DNA of 64,000 nt, taken from assembly GCA_947475715.1 (NCBI GenBank), contig CANJNY010000002.1, positions 51,533 to 115,532 of the forward strand. Reading direction: 5' to 3'. The position numbers and the translations under genes are program-made. This DNA comes from Prolixibacteraceae bacterium. GTDB lineage: Bacteria > Bacteroidota > Bacteroidia > Bacteroidales > Prolixibacteraceae. The notes under the pieces are model-generated. The model ran no database searches. It saw nothing but the letters and a program-made list of their open reading frames with translations, and had not been told where the DNA came from. Below, in pieces: positions 1 to 9,593 of this stretch (its first letter is position 1; the number at the start of each line of letters is the position of its first letter).

Positions 1-2361
1 AATTTTTTCAGCCGGGACCATTACTCCAAGGTCAATAACGTCGTAATTATTGCATGCGAGCACGACTCCGACGATGTTTTTCCCGATATCGTGAACGTCG
101 CCCTTTACGGTAGCCATCAGGATTTTCTTTTTCTCGGTGGGTGCCTGTTTCAGATCGAGTTTATCCTGTTCAATATAAGGTTGTAAAAAAGCAACGGCTT
201 TTTTCATTACCCGGGCTGATTTAATTACCTGTGGAAGAAACATTTTACCGCTTCCAAACAGATCACCAACCCGATTCATTCCGTCCATTAAGGGTTCTTC
301 AATTACCCTGATTGCGCTGTTATATTCCGGAAGTAATTCAGCAATATCTTCTTCGATAAATTCAGTAATTCCTTTAATAAGAGCATGTTGTATTCTTTCT
401 TTCACATCTTGCAGGCGCCACTCCTCGGTTTTCTCCTCTTTTTTGCCACGGGCAGCGATATTTTCGGAGAAGGCAAGGATTCGTTCAGTCGAATCTGCTC
501 TGCGGTTTAGTATTACATCCTCGACATATTCGAGCAAGTCTTTTGGAATCTCGTCGTAAATTTGCAACATTCCTGGATTTACGATTCCCATATCCAGTCC
601 TGCAGCAATTGCATGATAAAGAAATACGGAATGAAATGCTTCGCGGATTGTGTTATTGCCACGGAACGAGAATGATACGTTAGAAATTCCGCCGCTTACT
701 TTGGCATATGGCAGATTTTCCTTGATCCATTTGGTGGCTTTGATAAAATCGAGGGCGTAGTTATTGTGTTCCTCAATTCCGGTACCCACTGTTAAAACGT
801 TTGGATCAAAGATTATATCTTGTGGTGGAAAGTGAACCTCATTAACCAGGATGTCGTAAGCACGTTTACAAATCCGAATCCGATCTTCCAAAGTCGAAGC
901 TTGTCCCTTTTCGTCGAATGCCATAATGACGGCTGCTGCACCATATTTCTTTATTTTGCGGGCGCACTCCTTAAAAAGCTCTTCCCCTTCTTTAAGGCTA
1001 ATTGAATTTACAATTGCTTTACCTTGAAGGCATTGTAAACCAGCTTCAATGACCGACCACTTTGATGAATCGACCATTACAGGAAGTTTGGCCATATCGG
1101 GTTCTGACATTAACAGGTGCAGAAAGCGGACCATTTCTTTTTCAGCGTCAAGCATTGCGTCGTCCATATTGACATCGATTACCTGTGCACCTCCATCGAC
1201 CATTTCGCGTGCGATAGCCAGAGCTTCCTCATATTTTTCTTCCCGAATAAGCCTTGCGAATTTAATTGATCCTGCTACATTACATCGTTCACCGATATTA
1301 ATAAAGTTTGTATTTTTGTCAACAGTGAGTGGTTCAAGCCCGCTTAATCGGGTTGCAATTTCAGGTTTGGTGGGTTTATGAGGCTTTGCTTTGGCTGCCA
1401 GAAATGCCAATTCCCGGATGTGCTCGGGGGTCGTTCCACAGCATCCTCCAATAATATTCACCATGCGGCCTTCGAAGAAATCCTGAACATAAACGCCCAT
1501 CATTTGAGGAGTTTCGTCATACTCTCCAAATTGGTTCGGCAATCCTGCATTTGGGTGAGCACTGATATAGAAAGGGGCCTTACGGCTAAGTTCCTCAAGA
1601 TATGGGCGCAACTCTTTAGCACCTAAGGAGCAGTTTAGTCCTATTGTCAGTAGATTAATATGCGATAATGAGTTAAGAAATGCTTCAACCGTTTGACCGG
1701 ATAGGGTTCTTCCGCTGGCATCGGTGATGGTTCCGGAGATCATCACATCAACTGTAATTTTTCTGCTTTCAAGGACTTCCTCAATGGCCATCATGGCTGC
1801 TTTTGCATTTAGGGTGTCGAAGATTGTCTCTACCAGTAGGATATCGACACCGCCGTCTAGCAGACCCTCTACCTGTTCGTGATATGATTCTTTCATTTCA
1901 GCGAAGGTGATGGCTCGGTATCCGGCGTCATTTACATCGGGCGACATTGAACACGTTTTGTTCGTTGGTCCGATAGCACCTGCAACATAGCGAGGTTTAT
2001 CCGGAGTTGAGTATTTTAGAGCTGCTTCGTGTGCAATTTGTGCTGAGCATTTATTGATCTCATAAACATATTCTTCCAAGCCATAATCAGCCTGGGAGAC
2101 ACGAGTGGCATTAAAGGTATTTGTTGCAACGATATCTGCACCTGCTTCAAGGAAGCCTTCATGAATTTCCCGAATTACTGAAGGTCTGGTGATTGAAAGA
2201 AGGTCGTTATCCCCTTTTAGGGGTGAAGGCCATGTTATAAAACGGTCGCCACGAAAATCTTCTTCTGTTAATTTTACCCGTTGAATCATTGTTCCCATTG
2301 CGCCATCCAGCACCAGAATCCGATGTTTCAATTCCTTCCGTATATTGCTTTCTCTAATCAT
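1..2361 (-). CDS. metH: Cobalamin-dependent methionine synthase, N-terminal about 787 residues (cut by window edge)
   Basis: Transfers a methyl group from 5-methyltetrahydrofolate through cobalamin to homocysteine, making methionine in the cytoplasm. The reading frame starts with [20 protein letters not shown] and stays open to the window edge. In order it shows the homocysteine-binding barrel with zinc ligands (Cys in GLNCSLG near residue 241 and the IIGGCCGTT pair near 304), the pterin-binding barrel ([11 protein letters not shown]), the helical cap, and the start of the B12-binding domain with the [11 protein letters not shown] motif, whose His near 757 is the lower cobalt ligand. The rest of the B12 domain and any SAM-binding reactivation domain lie outside the window (the family is usually about 1,200 residues). 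It is preceded by a leader of about 250 bases. Family call is secure. Confidence 0.97.
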   Translation of the reverse strand, partial: MIRESNIRKELKHRILVLDGAMGTMIQRVKLTEEDFRGDRFITWPSPLKGDNDLLSITRPSVIREIHEGFLEAGADIVATNTFNATRVSQADYGLEEYVYEINKCSAQIAHEAALKYSTPDKPRYVAGAIGPTNKTCSMSPDVNDAGYRAITFAEMKESYHEQVEGLLDGGVDILLVETIFDTLNAKAAMMAIEEVLESRKITVDVMISGTITDASGRTLSGQTVEAFLNSLSHINLLTIGLNCSLGAKELRPYLEELSRKAPFYISAHPNAGLPNQFGEYDETPQMMGVYVQDFFEGRMVNIIGGCCGTTPEHIRELAFLAAKAKPHKPTKPEIATRLSGLEPLTVDKNTNFINIGERCNVAGSIKFARLIREEKYEEALAIAREMVDGGAQVIDVNMDDAMLDAEKEMVRFLHLLMSEPDMAKLPVMVDSSKWSVIEAGLQCLQGKAIVNSISLKEGEELFKECARKIKKYGAAAVIMAFDEKGQASTLEDRIRICKRAYDILVNEVHFPPQDIIFDPNVLTVGTGIEEHNNYALDFIKATKWIKENLPYAKVSGGISNVSFSFRGNNTIREAFHSVFLYHAIAAGLDMGIVNPGMLQIYDEIPKDLLEYVEDVILNRRADSTERILAFSENIAARGKKEEKTEEWRLQDVKERIQHALIKGITEFIEEDIAELLPEYNSAIRVIEEPLMDGMNRVGDLFGSGKMFLPQVIKSARVMKKAVAFLQPYIEQDKLDLKQAPTEKKKILMATVKGDVHDIGKNIVGVVLACNNYDVIDLGVMVPAEKI

Positions 2362-2618
2362 TTTATTTTTTGTAATCTCTTTTTCGATAATATTTCCGGT
2401 TTATACGAAACCGTGACAAGTTTATAACAAGTGAGTGGCGTAAATGATCACTTACAAATGATATTATTTATTTCTATTACCTGAACTATTGAATTTAGGC
2501 TGTATCCATTAACATTCGTGTTATTTCTGCCACTACAATTTTGCCGTCGTAAATCATGCGATTGGAGGTTGATTTTTATCCTCGGTAGCCTTCCTTTATA
2601 CTGGTGAAAGAAGTCGGG

Positions 2619-2646
2619 CAAAGGTAGGAATTTTTTTTGGCAACAA
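2619..2646 (-). promoter_or_regulatory. Probable metH promoter with a long leader
   Basis: On the minus strand a TTG (2644-2646) lies 17 bases before TACCTTTG (2619-2626), close to the Bacteroidota sigma consensus (TTTG, about 19 bases, TAnnTTTG). Transcription would start near 2612, leaving a 5' leader of about 250 bases before the ATG at 2361. I looked for cobalamin and SAM riboswitch core motifs in the leader and did not recognise any. Confidence 0.55.
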
Positions 2647-2727
2647 TTTTACCTTCTAATGATCTAAAAATCAGATTTTAAATATATGTTTGTACAAATA
2701 TTATGTGTGACTTACGATTTGTACAAA

Positions 2728-3324
2728 ATGTGAATAAAAAGGTTTAAAGATTCTGAATTAGTGTTATTTGCATTGCAGTATCCTGTTGTAATGATTACCG
2801 GATCTCTTTAGGCCGGGAACACATTCTTGGCGCAAAGGTGTTTTCCTAATAAGCCCTATTTTTCGCAGGAAAATCCCGATATAAGGTAGCAAATCACAGC
2901 TGATCCACGTGCATTTTTTTCAGCTAATCCGGATGGGGCAATTATAGATTAATTTCAGCGTTATCCGGATATTCTCTCCTATATTCATGGCATGGTTGAT
3001 TAAAAAAGACAAAAAGGGCAGTTTATACTTAGGGGCAGTATGAAACTTATGTTGAGCGTGATATTCGTCAACTTTTCTGAAACCCATCCACTTGGTGGAG
3101 TGTTGTTTGAAAATATGGTGATTTTGGAGTTATTGAAGAATCGGTTTAATGCGGGTTTGGCTAATAATCTGTAATTCACATCTCTTAAAGGTCTTGATTA
3201 TTTGAGAAAACTAATACCCGACCCTATTTCAAACTCCAATTTGATTTATGCCGGAGAACAGCAGATGACAATTAATGGTCACCGAATTATGAATTACAAA
3301 AATCTGAGTTTTATAAAAAGATGA
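2728..3324 (+). pseudogene. Decayed AAA-type ATPase with DUF4143 C-terminus
   Basis: Reading the plus strand by eye recovers the order of blocks of this ATPase family. From 2728, YPVVMITG leads into a ruined Walker A (GSL-stop-AGNTFLAQ). Then come FPNKPYFSQENPDIR, DPRAFFSANPDGAIID, a Walker B region in which the expected Glu codon is a stop, PDILSYIHGMVD and GQFILRGS (to about 3040). Next, in another frame, is TYVERDIRQLF (3045-3077), and then HPLGGVLFENMVILELL (from 3085) and a C-terminal block ending near IYAGEQQM and MNYKNL. At least five in-frame stops and three clean internal deletions (about 70-100 residues each at two joints) make it non-functional. An intact copy would be about 380-400 residues. 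Its stop codon overlaps the ATG of the next gene as ATGA. Such ATPases are commonly accessory genes. Confidence 0.85.
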
Positions 3325-3998
3325 TTATAAAAGAGATTGGTGAGGTTTTATCTCAGAAAAAAGGTGTCTTTTTTGATATGGATGGTGTGCTTTACGATTC
3401 GATGGGTGCGCATGCGGATGCGTGGAATAAGGCATTTCACCATTTTGGTATAGATTTCCCGCGTGAGATGGTCTACCAGAATGAGGGGCGAACAGCGAAA
3501 TCGACAATAAATCTTGTATTTCAAAAGAACGAAGATCGGTTAGCTACAGATTTTGAGATTGAACAGATCTATTCGAAGAAGACTGAGATTATTGCCGCCT
3601 ATCCTGATGCGGTTCCTTTTGAAGGAGCGCTGATGTTGATGGCTGATCTTAAAAGAGAGGGGAAAGCAATCTGGGTTGTTACCGGTTCATCGCAGGATAA
3701 ATATCTTGAGGCATTGCTTAATGATTTCAAAGATTATATTTCGGCAGATCGGATTATTTCAGGCAAAAATGTGAAGCATGGTAAGCCTCATCCTGAACCT
3801 TATCTTGCGGCATTGGACAAATCGGGATTTTTGGCTCATGAGGTACTTGTGATTGAAAATGCACCTTTGGGTGTAGAATCAGCAAAAGCTGCCGGAATAT
3901 TTACTGTTGCCATTAATACCGGAATATTGGATGACCGGATTTTATGGGAATCAGGTGCGGACTTGCTCTTTAGTGACTGGCAAAATTTGGTTGAATAG
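3321..3998 (+). CDS. HAD-superfamily phosphatase / beta-phosphoglucomutase-like
   Basis: A 225-residue soluble HAD hydrolase of the beta-phosphoglucomutase-like (IA) subgroup. It acts on a small phosphorylated metabolite through an aspartyl-phosphate intermediate. Motif I is FDMDGVLYDS (nucleophile Asp 19, acid/base Asp 21), followed by a helical cap, motif II WVVTGSS, motif III lysine in HGKPHPEPY, and motif IV VIENAPLGV, where Glu-Asn replaces the usual Glu-Asp. Length is normal. The ATG overlaps the stop of the decayed ATPase, and no separate promoter was evident. Substrate cannot be told from sequence; a sugar phosphate is likely from the family. Confidence 0.88.
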   Translation: MIIKEIGEVLSQKKGVFFDMDGVLYDSMGAHADAWNKAFHHFGIDFPREMVYQNEGRTAKSTINLVFQKNEDRLATDFEIEQIYSKKTEIIAAYPDAVPFEGALMLMADLKREGKAIWVVTGSSQDKYLEALLNDFKDYISADRIISGKNVKHGKPHPEPYLAALDKSGFLAHEVLVIENAPLGVESAKAAGIFTVAINTGILDDRILWESGADLLFSDWQNLVE

Positions 3999-4152
3999 TT
4001 TATTTATGGTAAACATTCGGTAAATACTTATGCATATCGATTCCGTACACTAATTTTATCGTATGCTAAAAACTCAATCCGGATACGAAATGAATTTTCA
4101 CGCTACTGTATTGGAATTAAATAGAAAGTTCGCTTTTAAAATAAGATTATGT

Positions 4153-4160
4153 TATCTTTG
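4153..4160 (+). promoter_or_regulatory. Probable promoter -7 box for the DoxX-fusion gene
   Basis: TATCTTTG at 4153-4160 matches the Bacteroidota TAnnTTTG box. A weak TTCG lies 20 bases upstream at 4129-4132. The leader to the ATG at 4248 would be about 80 bases. The remaining 3999-4247 interval shows nothing else. Confidence 0.45.
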
Positions 4161-4247
4161 GTTGACCTGATTTAGTTTCTGAAATAGTATCTGGTTTAAC
4201 CCCAGGTTATGTATATTTTGATTGGAAACCTTTAACCAACAGAATAG

Positions 4248-5786
4248 ATGAAGAACATCACCCAAACTGATCTGAAAAGGGTTCTTCTAACCCTGCTCCG
4301 AATGGCCATTGGCTGGCATTTTTTCTATGAAGGAGTTGTGAAACTGTTTGCCGAAAAGTGGAGTGCCTATTCATTTCTGGCCAATACCTCCGGTTTTTTA
4401 TCCGGTTTCTATCATTGGTTATCCTCTTCACAAGTGATGATGAAAGCTATTGATATCCTGAATATTTATGGTTTGATAATTATCGGATTGGGGTTATTCA
4501 TAGGATTGTTAATACGTTTTTCCGCTATTGCCGGTGCCCTTCTACTTACCCTTTATTATTTTGCTTATCCTCCTTTTGGTCCATCCTTATTCGGATTGGG
4601 TGAAGGTCATCTGTATATTGTTGACAAATTATTTATTGAGGCTACAGCACTTATTTTTCTTGCTTTTACAAAGGAGGCTGGATTTGGAATAGACTTGCTT
4701 TGGCTTAGGTTGAAAATTTTGAAAAAGTGGGGCACTGTTTCGAAAGATCACTCTGCCGATCTGGATATTAAAAGTCGCAGGGAGGCTCTAAAAAATTTGT
4801 TTACCATACCGGCACTTGGTTTGATGGGGTGGGGAGCTTTTAATAACAGTAAAAGGTATGATGTTGATGTGATGACCGGAGCCACAATCCAGGTAAAATC
4901 GACAGCACTCGCTGAACTCAAAGGAGACCTTCCAAAAGGGAAAATTGGCAAACATCAAATCAGCAGGTTGGTTGCAGGAGGAAATTTAATCGGTGGCTGG
5001 GCTCATTCACGCGACCTAATTTATGTCTCTTCTTTATTTAAAGCTTATAATACAGAGAAGAAGGTTTATGAAACATTGATGTTAGCGGAAAGTGCCGGTA
5101 TTGATACTATAAATATTGGGTTTGTTTCCAATCCGTTGATGGCCAAATACAAGAAAGCCACAGGAAGTAAAATAAAGGTTATATCGCAGGTCGCGCCGAA
5201 TATGAAGAGTGGGGATATTTTTGAACAGATCAATGGTGCTATGGATAATGGTGCTGATATTCTTCAGATACAGGGAAATTGGTGCGACTGGCTTGTTCGT
5301 GACCGGAAAACGGAGATCATAGAAAAGATGATGAGCCGGATTCGTGAACATGGCTTAACTGTTGGGTTAGCTGCTCATAGTGTGGAATCTTTAATTCGGT
5401 GTGAAGAATTGGGTATAATACCTGATTACTATATGAAAACGATGCATCACGATAATTACTGGTCGGCACATCCGAGGGAAAATCGTGTTATGTTTGAGGT
5501 TGACGGGAAGACAAACCTGGATCATAACAAATGGCATGACAACTGTTTTTGTTTGTTTCCTGAAAGGACTGTGGATTTTGTTACCAGGACTAAAGTTCCT
5601 GTGATGGGGTTTAAGGTTTTGGCGGCGGGAGCGATTGAGCCAGAAGATGGATTCCGCTGGGCATTTGAGAATGGGGCGGATTTTGTTTGTGTCGGGATGT
5701 TTGATTTCCAGATTGTCAATAATGTAAATGTGACGATGGATATTCTTAAGAATTTACCAAACCGCAAGAGGGAATGGTTTGGGTAG
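4248..5786 (+). CDS. DoxX-type membrane domain fused to a TIM-barrel-like domain
   Basis: A 512-residue protein in two parts. Residues 1 to about 165 are a DoxX-like four-helix membrane domain (RMAIGWHFFYEGVVKLF, a hydrophobic stretch at about 70-110, and a further helix near 130-145). A linker with SRREALKNLFTIPALGLMGW, which may be a fifth membrane segment, leads to residues about 220-512. This soluble part resembles a TIM barrel, with regular strand-helix spacing and motifs such as LVAGGNLIGGW, GADILQIQGNWCDW and GADFVCVGMFDF. I do not recognise a named family for the C-terminal half. DoxX proteins are often linked to quinone or redox chemistry; the role of this fusion is unknown. It is a single gene with no stop or frame change at the junction. 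Confidence 0.75.
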   Translation: MKNITQTDLKRVLLTLLRMAIGWHFFYEGVVKLFAEKWSAYSFLANTSGFLSGFYHWLSSSQVMMKAIDILNIYGLIIIGLGLFIGLLIRFSAIAGALLLTLYYFAYPPFGPSLFGLGEGHLYIVDKLFIEATALIFLAFTKEAGFGIDLLWLRLKILKKWGTVSKDHSADLDIKSRREALKNLFTIPALGLMGWGAFNNSKRYDVDVMTGATIQVKSTALAELKGDLPKGKIGKHQISRLVAGGNLIGGWAHSRDLIYVSSLFKAYNTEKKVYETLMLAESAGIDTINIGFVSNPLMAKYKKATGSKIKVISQVAPNMKSGDIFEQINGAMDNGADILQIQGNWCDWLVRDRKTEIIEKMMSRIREHGLTVGLAAHSVESLIRCEELGIIPDYYMKTMHHDNYWSAHPRENRVMFEVDGKTNLDHNKWHDNCFCLFPERTVDFVTRTKVPVMGFKVLAAGAIEPEDGFRWAFENGADFVCVGMFDFQIVNNVNVTMDILKNLPNRKREWFG

Positions 5787-5800
5787 GTCGATAAATTGTT

Positions 5801-5880
5801 TTCGCCACCAAAGCACCATCCCGCACTTGCGGGACCAAAAAGGCACCAAAGAAATTCGTAGATATAATTTTGGTGGAATT
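5801..5880. repeat. Dispersed intergenic repeat (CACCAAA type), copy 1
   Basis: TTCGCCACCAAAGCACCA and then CCAAAAAGGCACCAAAG with a following TTCGT match a second copy at 51215-51263. This copy carries an inserted small hairpin, CCCGCACTTGCGGG (5820-5833). Weaker similarity continues into a GTGGAATT-like segment. Both copies sit just past the 3' end of a minus-strand gene. Confidence 0.6.
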
Positions 5881-5947
5881 ATGAGTGTTGGTGACTTGGT
5901 GGCCTTGTTATTATTTGGGATTTTTAATACTGCAGGCTATTTGGGAA

Positions 5948-6838
5948 CTACGCTTGAGCATATATGGCTGCAAAAACAGGTGCAAAAGCTTCGAATTTGG
6001 TTTTGCCAAACTCTGCCGGTGAATTGTTAATGTAATCTGATGCCATCTCACCGCTGCGCATGGCGGCGCCCATTTCGGCATAGTTTTCGGCAACTTCGAG
6101 TGGAAGACCAGCCTGGGTCATACCTGCGATGGTTTCATCATCCTTGAAATTTATCCATTTAAGATCAGGTTTTCCAATTGCATATCCTAAAATTGCAGCC
6201 ACTTCATCGGTAGTTTTTTCATCACTTGTTACATAACGAACACTTTTTCCTGAGAAAGAGAGTCCAAGCAACTCCTCTGCCGCAGCTTCGGCAATATCAT
6301 TCGGATGAACTAATACAAGCAAAGCGCTTTCGCCATAGTTTCCTCCGATGATTCCCATGTGTTTAATCATTCCGATATTGCCCAGAAAATTGGTATAGAA
6401 AAATCCAGGGCGGAGGTGTTTTACATTTACACCTACGAGCCCGTCAAGAGCTTTTTCAACGAAAAACAATCCGCTAACCGGACCGCAACCTTCGCGCATG
6501 TGAGCGCCAATGCTGCTTAAGTTAACGACATTTTTAACGTCGGAGACCTGAATGGCGGAGGCGTAATTTTCACCGATTCCGGCGATATATTTTTTCCAGT
6601 TACTGCTGCCAAAGTTTGGTGGAACCATGGTGTAAACAGCATCAGCACCTCTGAATGTTTCTGTTAAAAAAGCAACATCTTCGACAGAACCAATAGCTGC
6701 CTTAGCACCAATGGCTTCAATCTGTTCTGTTTTATCGGCCTTGCTACTGATAACTGTAACGTTGTGTCCGGCTGCGATCAACTGCTCAGCAAGGGGTTTG
6801 CTGATATTTCCCAATGAACCTGTTATTACGTAATTCAT
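5948..6838 (-). CDS. NmrA-like NAD(P)-binding reductase/epimerase
   Basis: A 296-residue atypical short-chain dehydrogenase of the NmrA/HSCARG type. The N-terminal Rossmann motif is MNYVITGSLGNISKPLAEQL, a relaxed GxxGxxG, followed by VTVISSK at the end of strand 2 and GADAVYTMVPP. NVVNLSSIGAH covers the region where classical SDRs hold their Ser, and no YxxxK pair is evident, as in NmrA proteins that sense or reduce rather than dehydrogenate. Length is normal and no signal peptide is present. It stands alone between convergent and divergent neighbours. Exact substrate or sensing role is unknown. Confidence 0.85.
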   Translation of the reverse strand: MNYVITGSLGNISKPLAEQLIAAGHNVTVISSKADKTEQIEAIGAKAAIGSVEDVAFLTETFRGADAVYTMVPPNFGSSNWKKYIAGIGENYASAIQVSDVKNVVNLSSIGAHMREGCGPVSGLFFVEKALDGLVGVNVKHLRPGFFYTNFLGNIGMIKHMGIIGGNYGESALLVLVHPNDIAEAAAEELLGLSFSGKSVRYVTSDEKTTDEVAAILGYAIGKPDLKWINFKDDETIAGMTQAGLPLEVAENYAEMGAAMRSGEMASDYINNSPAEFGKTKFEAFAPVFAAIYAQA

Positions 6839-6944
6839 AGTTTTGAATATTAAATGTGTTGAAATAGAACATGTAAGATACGAAAAAGTTTGGGTTAAAT
6901 AAGTATTATTTTTATTTACCTTTCGGAATATTTAATCATAAGCT

Positions 6945-8336
6945 ATGCGTTTAAAACTACACTTACTTATTTGTTTATCTGTTTGCACGTTTGCTGTTGT
7001 AAGGCTTTCGGCACAGGTACCTTACAAAGCGACCTGGGAATCACTCGACACCCATAAAATGCCGTCCTGGTATGATGATGCCAAAATCGGACTCAGCATG
7101 CACTGGGGTGTTTACGCTGTTCCGGCCTGGGCGCCTCGTGAGAATGGACTTTCGTATGCCGAATGGTACGGAAACCGCATGCACGAGAAGGGGAGTCCTG
7201 CTGTTGATTACCATCGTGATAATTATGGGGCAAATTTTACCTATGATGATTTTATACCGCAATGGAGAGCTGAAAACTATAACCCCTCTGAATGGGCAAA
7301 GTTTGCCAAAAACATGGGGGCAAATTATATGTTTATCACCTCCAAGCATCATGACGGTTTCTGTTTATGGCCTTCAAAATATACGGACCGTAATGCGATG
7401 AAGATGGGTCCGCACAAAGATTTGCTGGGTCAGTTTGTTGAGGCTGGACGTAAAGAGAACCTTAAAGTTGGATTTTATTACTCACTTTACGAATGGTATA
7501 ATCCACTTTATACAGGTAAAGATATTCCTTATGCCGGTTTGAAGAAGGTAAATAACTATGTTGATGATTTTATGGTTCTGCAGATCAAGGAGCTTATAGA
7601 TCTTTATCATCCTGACTTCATGTATTTTGATGGCGAGTGGGACCACCCCGAATCGTTCTGGAAGATGAAGCAGGTAGTTGCATGGTATTACAATGAGGCT
7701 GCAAAAAGGAATCAGGAGGTTTTTGTGAATGACCGGTTTGGAAAAGATGAGCGGGGGAAACATGGAGATTTGTATAATGTTGAATATGACGGAGAGAAAG
7801 GTAGCGAAGGTTTACTTTCCCACAATTGGTCGTACTGGCAGGGGATTGCCAAGACATTTGGGTATAATCAGGACACTGATCCGCAAGACTGTCTGTCGCC
7901 GAAGCAGTTTATTGATAAGGTGATTAAGGGGGTGAGTCACAACGGCAATTTCGATATCAACGTTGGGCCGACAGCTGCCGGACAGATTCCGGAATACGAG
8001 CAATATCCTCTTTTAAAACTGGGGGAATGGTTAAAAACTAATGGTGAAGCTATTTATGGCACCCGTTACTGGAAGGTTAAACAGCTGGAGGGGGATGCCT
8101 GTTTTACCTCAAAGGGAGATTATGTTTATGCTATTTTTCTTAAATGGCAGGGTGAGGAGTTTAAACTGAAATCGGTGAAGCCGGTTGAGGGTTCGAAAAT
8201 CACGATGCTTGGTGTTCCCGGAGACCTTAATTGGAAATGGGATGCCACAAATGGTTTAACAATTACTTATCCACGGCAGAAGGCGCGTCCGACTTCATGC
8301 AGTTATGCGTGGGCGTTTAAGATTAAGGTGAAATAA
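6945..8336 (+). CDS. Secreted alpha-L-fucosidase, GH29
   Basis: A 463-residue exported glycoside hydrolase that removes alpha-linked L-fucose. A signal peptide (MRLKLHLLICLSVCTFAVV, cleavage near LSAQ) sends it to the periplasm or outer membrane. GH29 hallmarks are SMHWGVYAVPAWAPRENGL near residues 46-65, YMFITSKHHDGFCLWPS near 128-144, and MYFDGEW, where Asp 229 is in the position of the catalytic nucleophile. GHNGNFDINVGPTAAG-type sequence near 325 closes the barrel, followed by a beta-sandwich C-terminus. Length fits the family. It probably feeds fucose into the sugar metabolism encoded nearby; direct linkage specificity is not readable. Confidence 0.95.
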   Translation: MRLKLHLLICLSVCTFAVVRLSAQVPYKATWESLDTHKMPSWYDDAKIGLSMHWGVYAVPAWAPRENGLSYAEWYGNRMHEKGSPAVDYHRDNYGANFTYDDFIPQWRAENYNPSEWAKFAKNMGANYMFITSKHHDGFCLWPSKYTDRNAMKMGPHKDLLGQFVEAGRKENLKVGFYYSLYEWYNPLYTGKDIPYAGLKKVNNYVDDFMVLQIKELIDLYHPDFMYFDGEWDHPESFWKMKQVVAWYYNEAAKRNQEVFVNDRFGKDERGKHGDLYNVEYDGEKGSEGLLSHNWSYWQGIAKTFGYNQDTDPQDCLSPKQFIDKVIKGVSHNGNFDINVGPTAAGQIPEYEQYPLLKLGEWLKTNGEAIYGTRYWKVKQLEGDACFTSKGDYVYAIFLKWQGEEFKLKSVKPVEGSKITMLGVPGDLNWKWDATNGLTITYPRQKARPTSCSYAWAFKIKVK

Positions 8337-8345
8337 ATGATTCAG

Positions 8346-8374
8346 ACCTGACAGGTTTTTAAAACCTGTCAGGT
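8346..8374. repeat. REP-like palindrome with AGGTTTT/AAAACCT core
   Basis: ACCTGACAGGTTTT and AAAACCTGTCAGGT form an almost perfect hairpin between the fucosidase and peptidase genes. The central AGGTTTTTAAAACCT is the same as in the palindromes beside the RAYT transposase gene at 47925-48632, while the outer stem differs. It may also act as a transcription terminator for the fucosidase gene. Confidence 0.7.
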
Positions 8375-8387
8375 TTATAAAATATAA

Positions 8388-9584
8388 TTGATGCAAGTAA
8401 GAGTCCCCTTAAAAGAGTTGAATTCGCGGATAGCCCGTTTTAGAAAACAGATGGATCACGATTATCCCTCCTGGGAGATTACTGCTGTATTTAGCAAGAT
8501 CAATGTTTATTATTTTACAGGAACCATGCAGGAGGGGGTATTATTTATCCCACGAAATGACGATGCCGTCTATTGGGTACGCAGAAGTTATGAGCGGGCT
8601 GCGGAGGAGTCGTTGTTTCCCGTTATCAAACCTATGGAGAGCTACCGCGATGCCGCCGTTACGATGAAAAATCTTCCCGATACGGTTTATTTGGAGAAGG
8701 AGATTGTTCCGATAGCCATGTTACAGCGGTTTCAGAAATATTTTCCATTTTCGATAGTTGAATCGGCAGATTTACAGATTAGTAAGATCCGGTCGATCAA
8801 GAGTAACTATGAACTGGCGTTGATGGAAGAGTCGGGAAAGATCCATCAGCGGGTTACCGAGGAGCTGGTACCTGGTCTTTTGAGGGAGGGGATGAGTGAA
8901 TTGGAGTTCTTCAGCGATCTCTATTCTACTTTAATTCATGAGGGGCATCATGGGGTTGCCCGTTTTGGGATGTTTGATACGGAATCAATTCTTGGACAGA
9001 TCGCCTTTGGGGAGAGTTCCATTTTTCCCACTTCCTTTAATGGTCCGGGTGGAAATTACGGGATGTCACCGGCTGTTCCGATTCATGGGAGCCGCGACCG
9101 GAAATTGCTTAAAGGCGACCTGGTTTTTGTGGATGTGGCTTGCGGAATCGAAGGGTATCATACCGACAAAACAATGACCTATATGTTTGGAAAGTCGTTA
9201 CCCGATGAGGCGATTCAGATTCATTTACAATGTGTTGATATTCAGAATAAAATAGCATCGATGCTAAAACCGGGTTCAATCCCCTCGGTGATCTATAATG
9301 AGATTTTAGGAGAATTAAGCCCTGTGTTTCTCGAAAACTTTATGGGATTTGGGACACGTAAAGTGAAGTTTCTTGGTCATGGGATCGGTCTTACAATCGA
9401 TGAAATGCCTGTGATAGCCAATGGTTTTGATGAGCCGATTCAGCAAGGGATGGTTTTTGCCGTTGAGCCGAAGAAGGGGATTCACCGAATCGGGATGGTT
9501 GGGATTGAGAATTCATTTGTAGTAACTCCGCACGGTGGACGGAGTATCACCGGAAATCATCCGGGGTTGTTGAAGGTGTATTAA
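8388..9584 (+). CDS. M24-family metallopeptidase (Xaa-Pro aminopeptidase-like)
   Basis: A 398-residue cytoplasmic peptidase with an N-terminal creatinase-like domain (about residues 1-140) and a C-terminal pita-bread domain. The dinuclear metal ligands are visible in order: Asp in FVDVACGIEGY and the Asp of HTDKTMTY, His in GHGIGLTIDEMPV with its following Glu, and Glu in VEPKKGIH. It probably cleaves peptides with proline at the second position, but M24 proteins also include methionine aminopeptidase-like and inactive forms. No signal peptide. Start ATG is 52 bases after the fucosidase stop, beyond the palindrome. Confidence 0.9.
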   Translation: MMQVRVPLKELNSRIARFRKQMDHDYPSWEITAVFSKINVYYFTGTMQEGVLFIPRNDDAVYWVRRSYERAAEESLFPVIKPMESYRDAAVTMKNLPDTVYLEKEIVPIAMLQRFQKYFPFSIVESADLQISKIRSIKSNYELALMEESGKIHQRVTEELVPGLLREGMSELEFFSDLYSTLIHEGHHGVARFGMFDTESILGQIAFGESSIFPTSFNGPGGNYGMSPAVPIHGSRDRKLLKGDLVFVDVACGIEGYHTDKTMTYMFGKSLPDEAIQIHLQCVDIQNKIASMLKPGSIPSVIYNEILGELSPVFLENFMGFGTRKVKFLGHGIGLTIDEMPVIANGFDEPIQQGMVFAVEPKKGIHRIGMVGIENSFVVTPHGGRSITGNHPGLLKVY

Positions 9585-9593
9585 TTGGGTGCT

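Noticed and set aside
820..1626. Plus-strand ORFs within metH
   Set aside because: They are in other frames of a clear methionine synthase and show no protein family features.
2362..2660. Cobalamin or SAM riboswitch upstream of metH
   Set aside because: No recognisable core sequence of either class could be read in the leader.
3321..3324. Translational coupling of the HAD gene to the upstream ATPase
   Set aside because: The ATPase is a pseudogene full of stops, so the ATGA overlap is likely only a relic.
5779..6030. Plus ORF of 83 residues between the DoxX gene and the reductase gene
   Set aside because: It runs through the dispersed repeat and into the antisense of the reductase.
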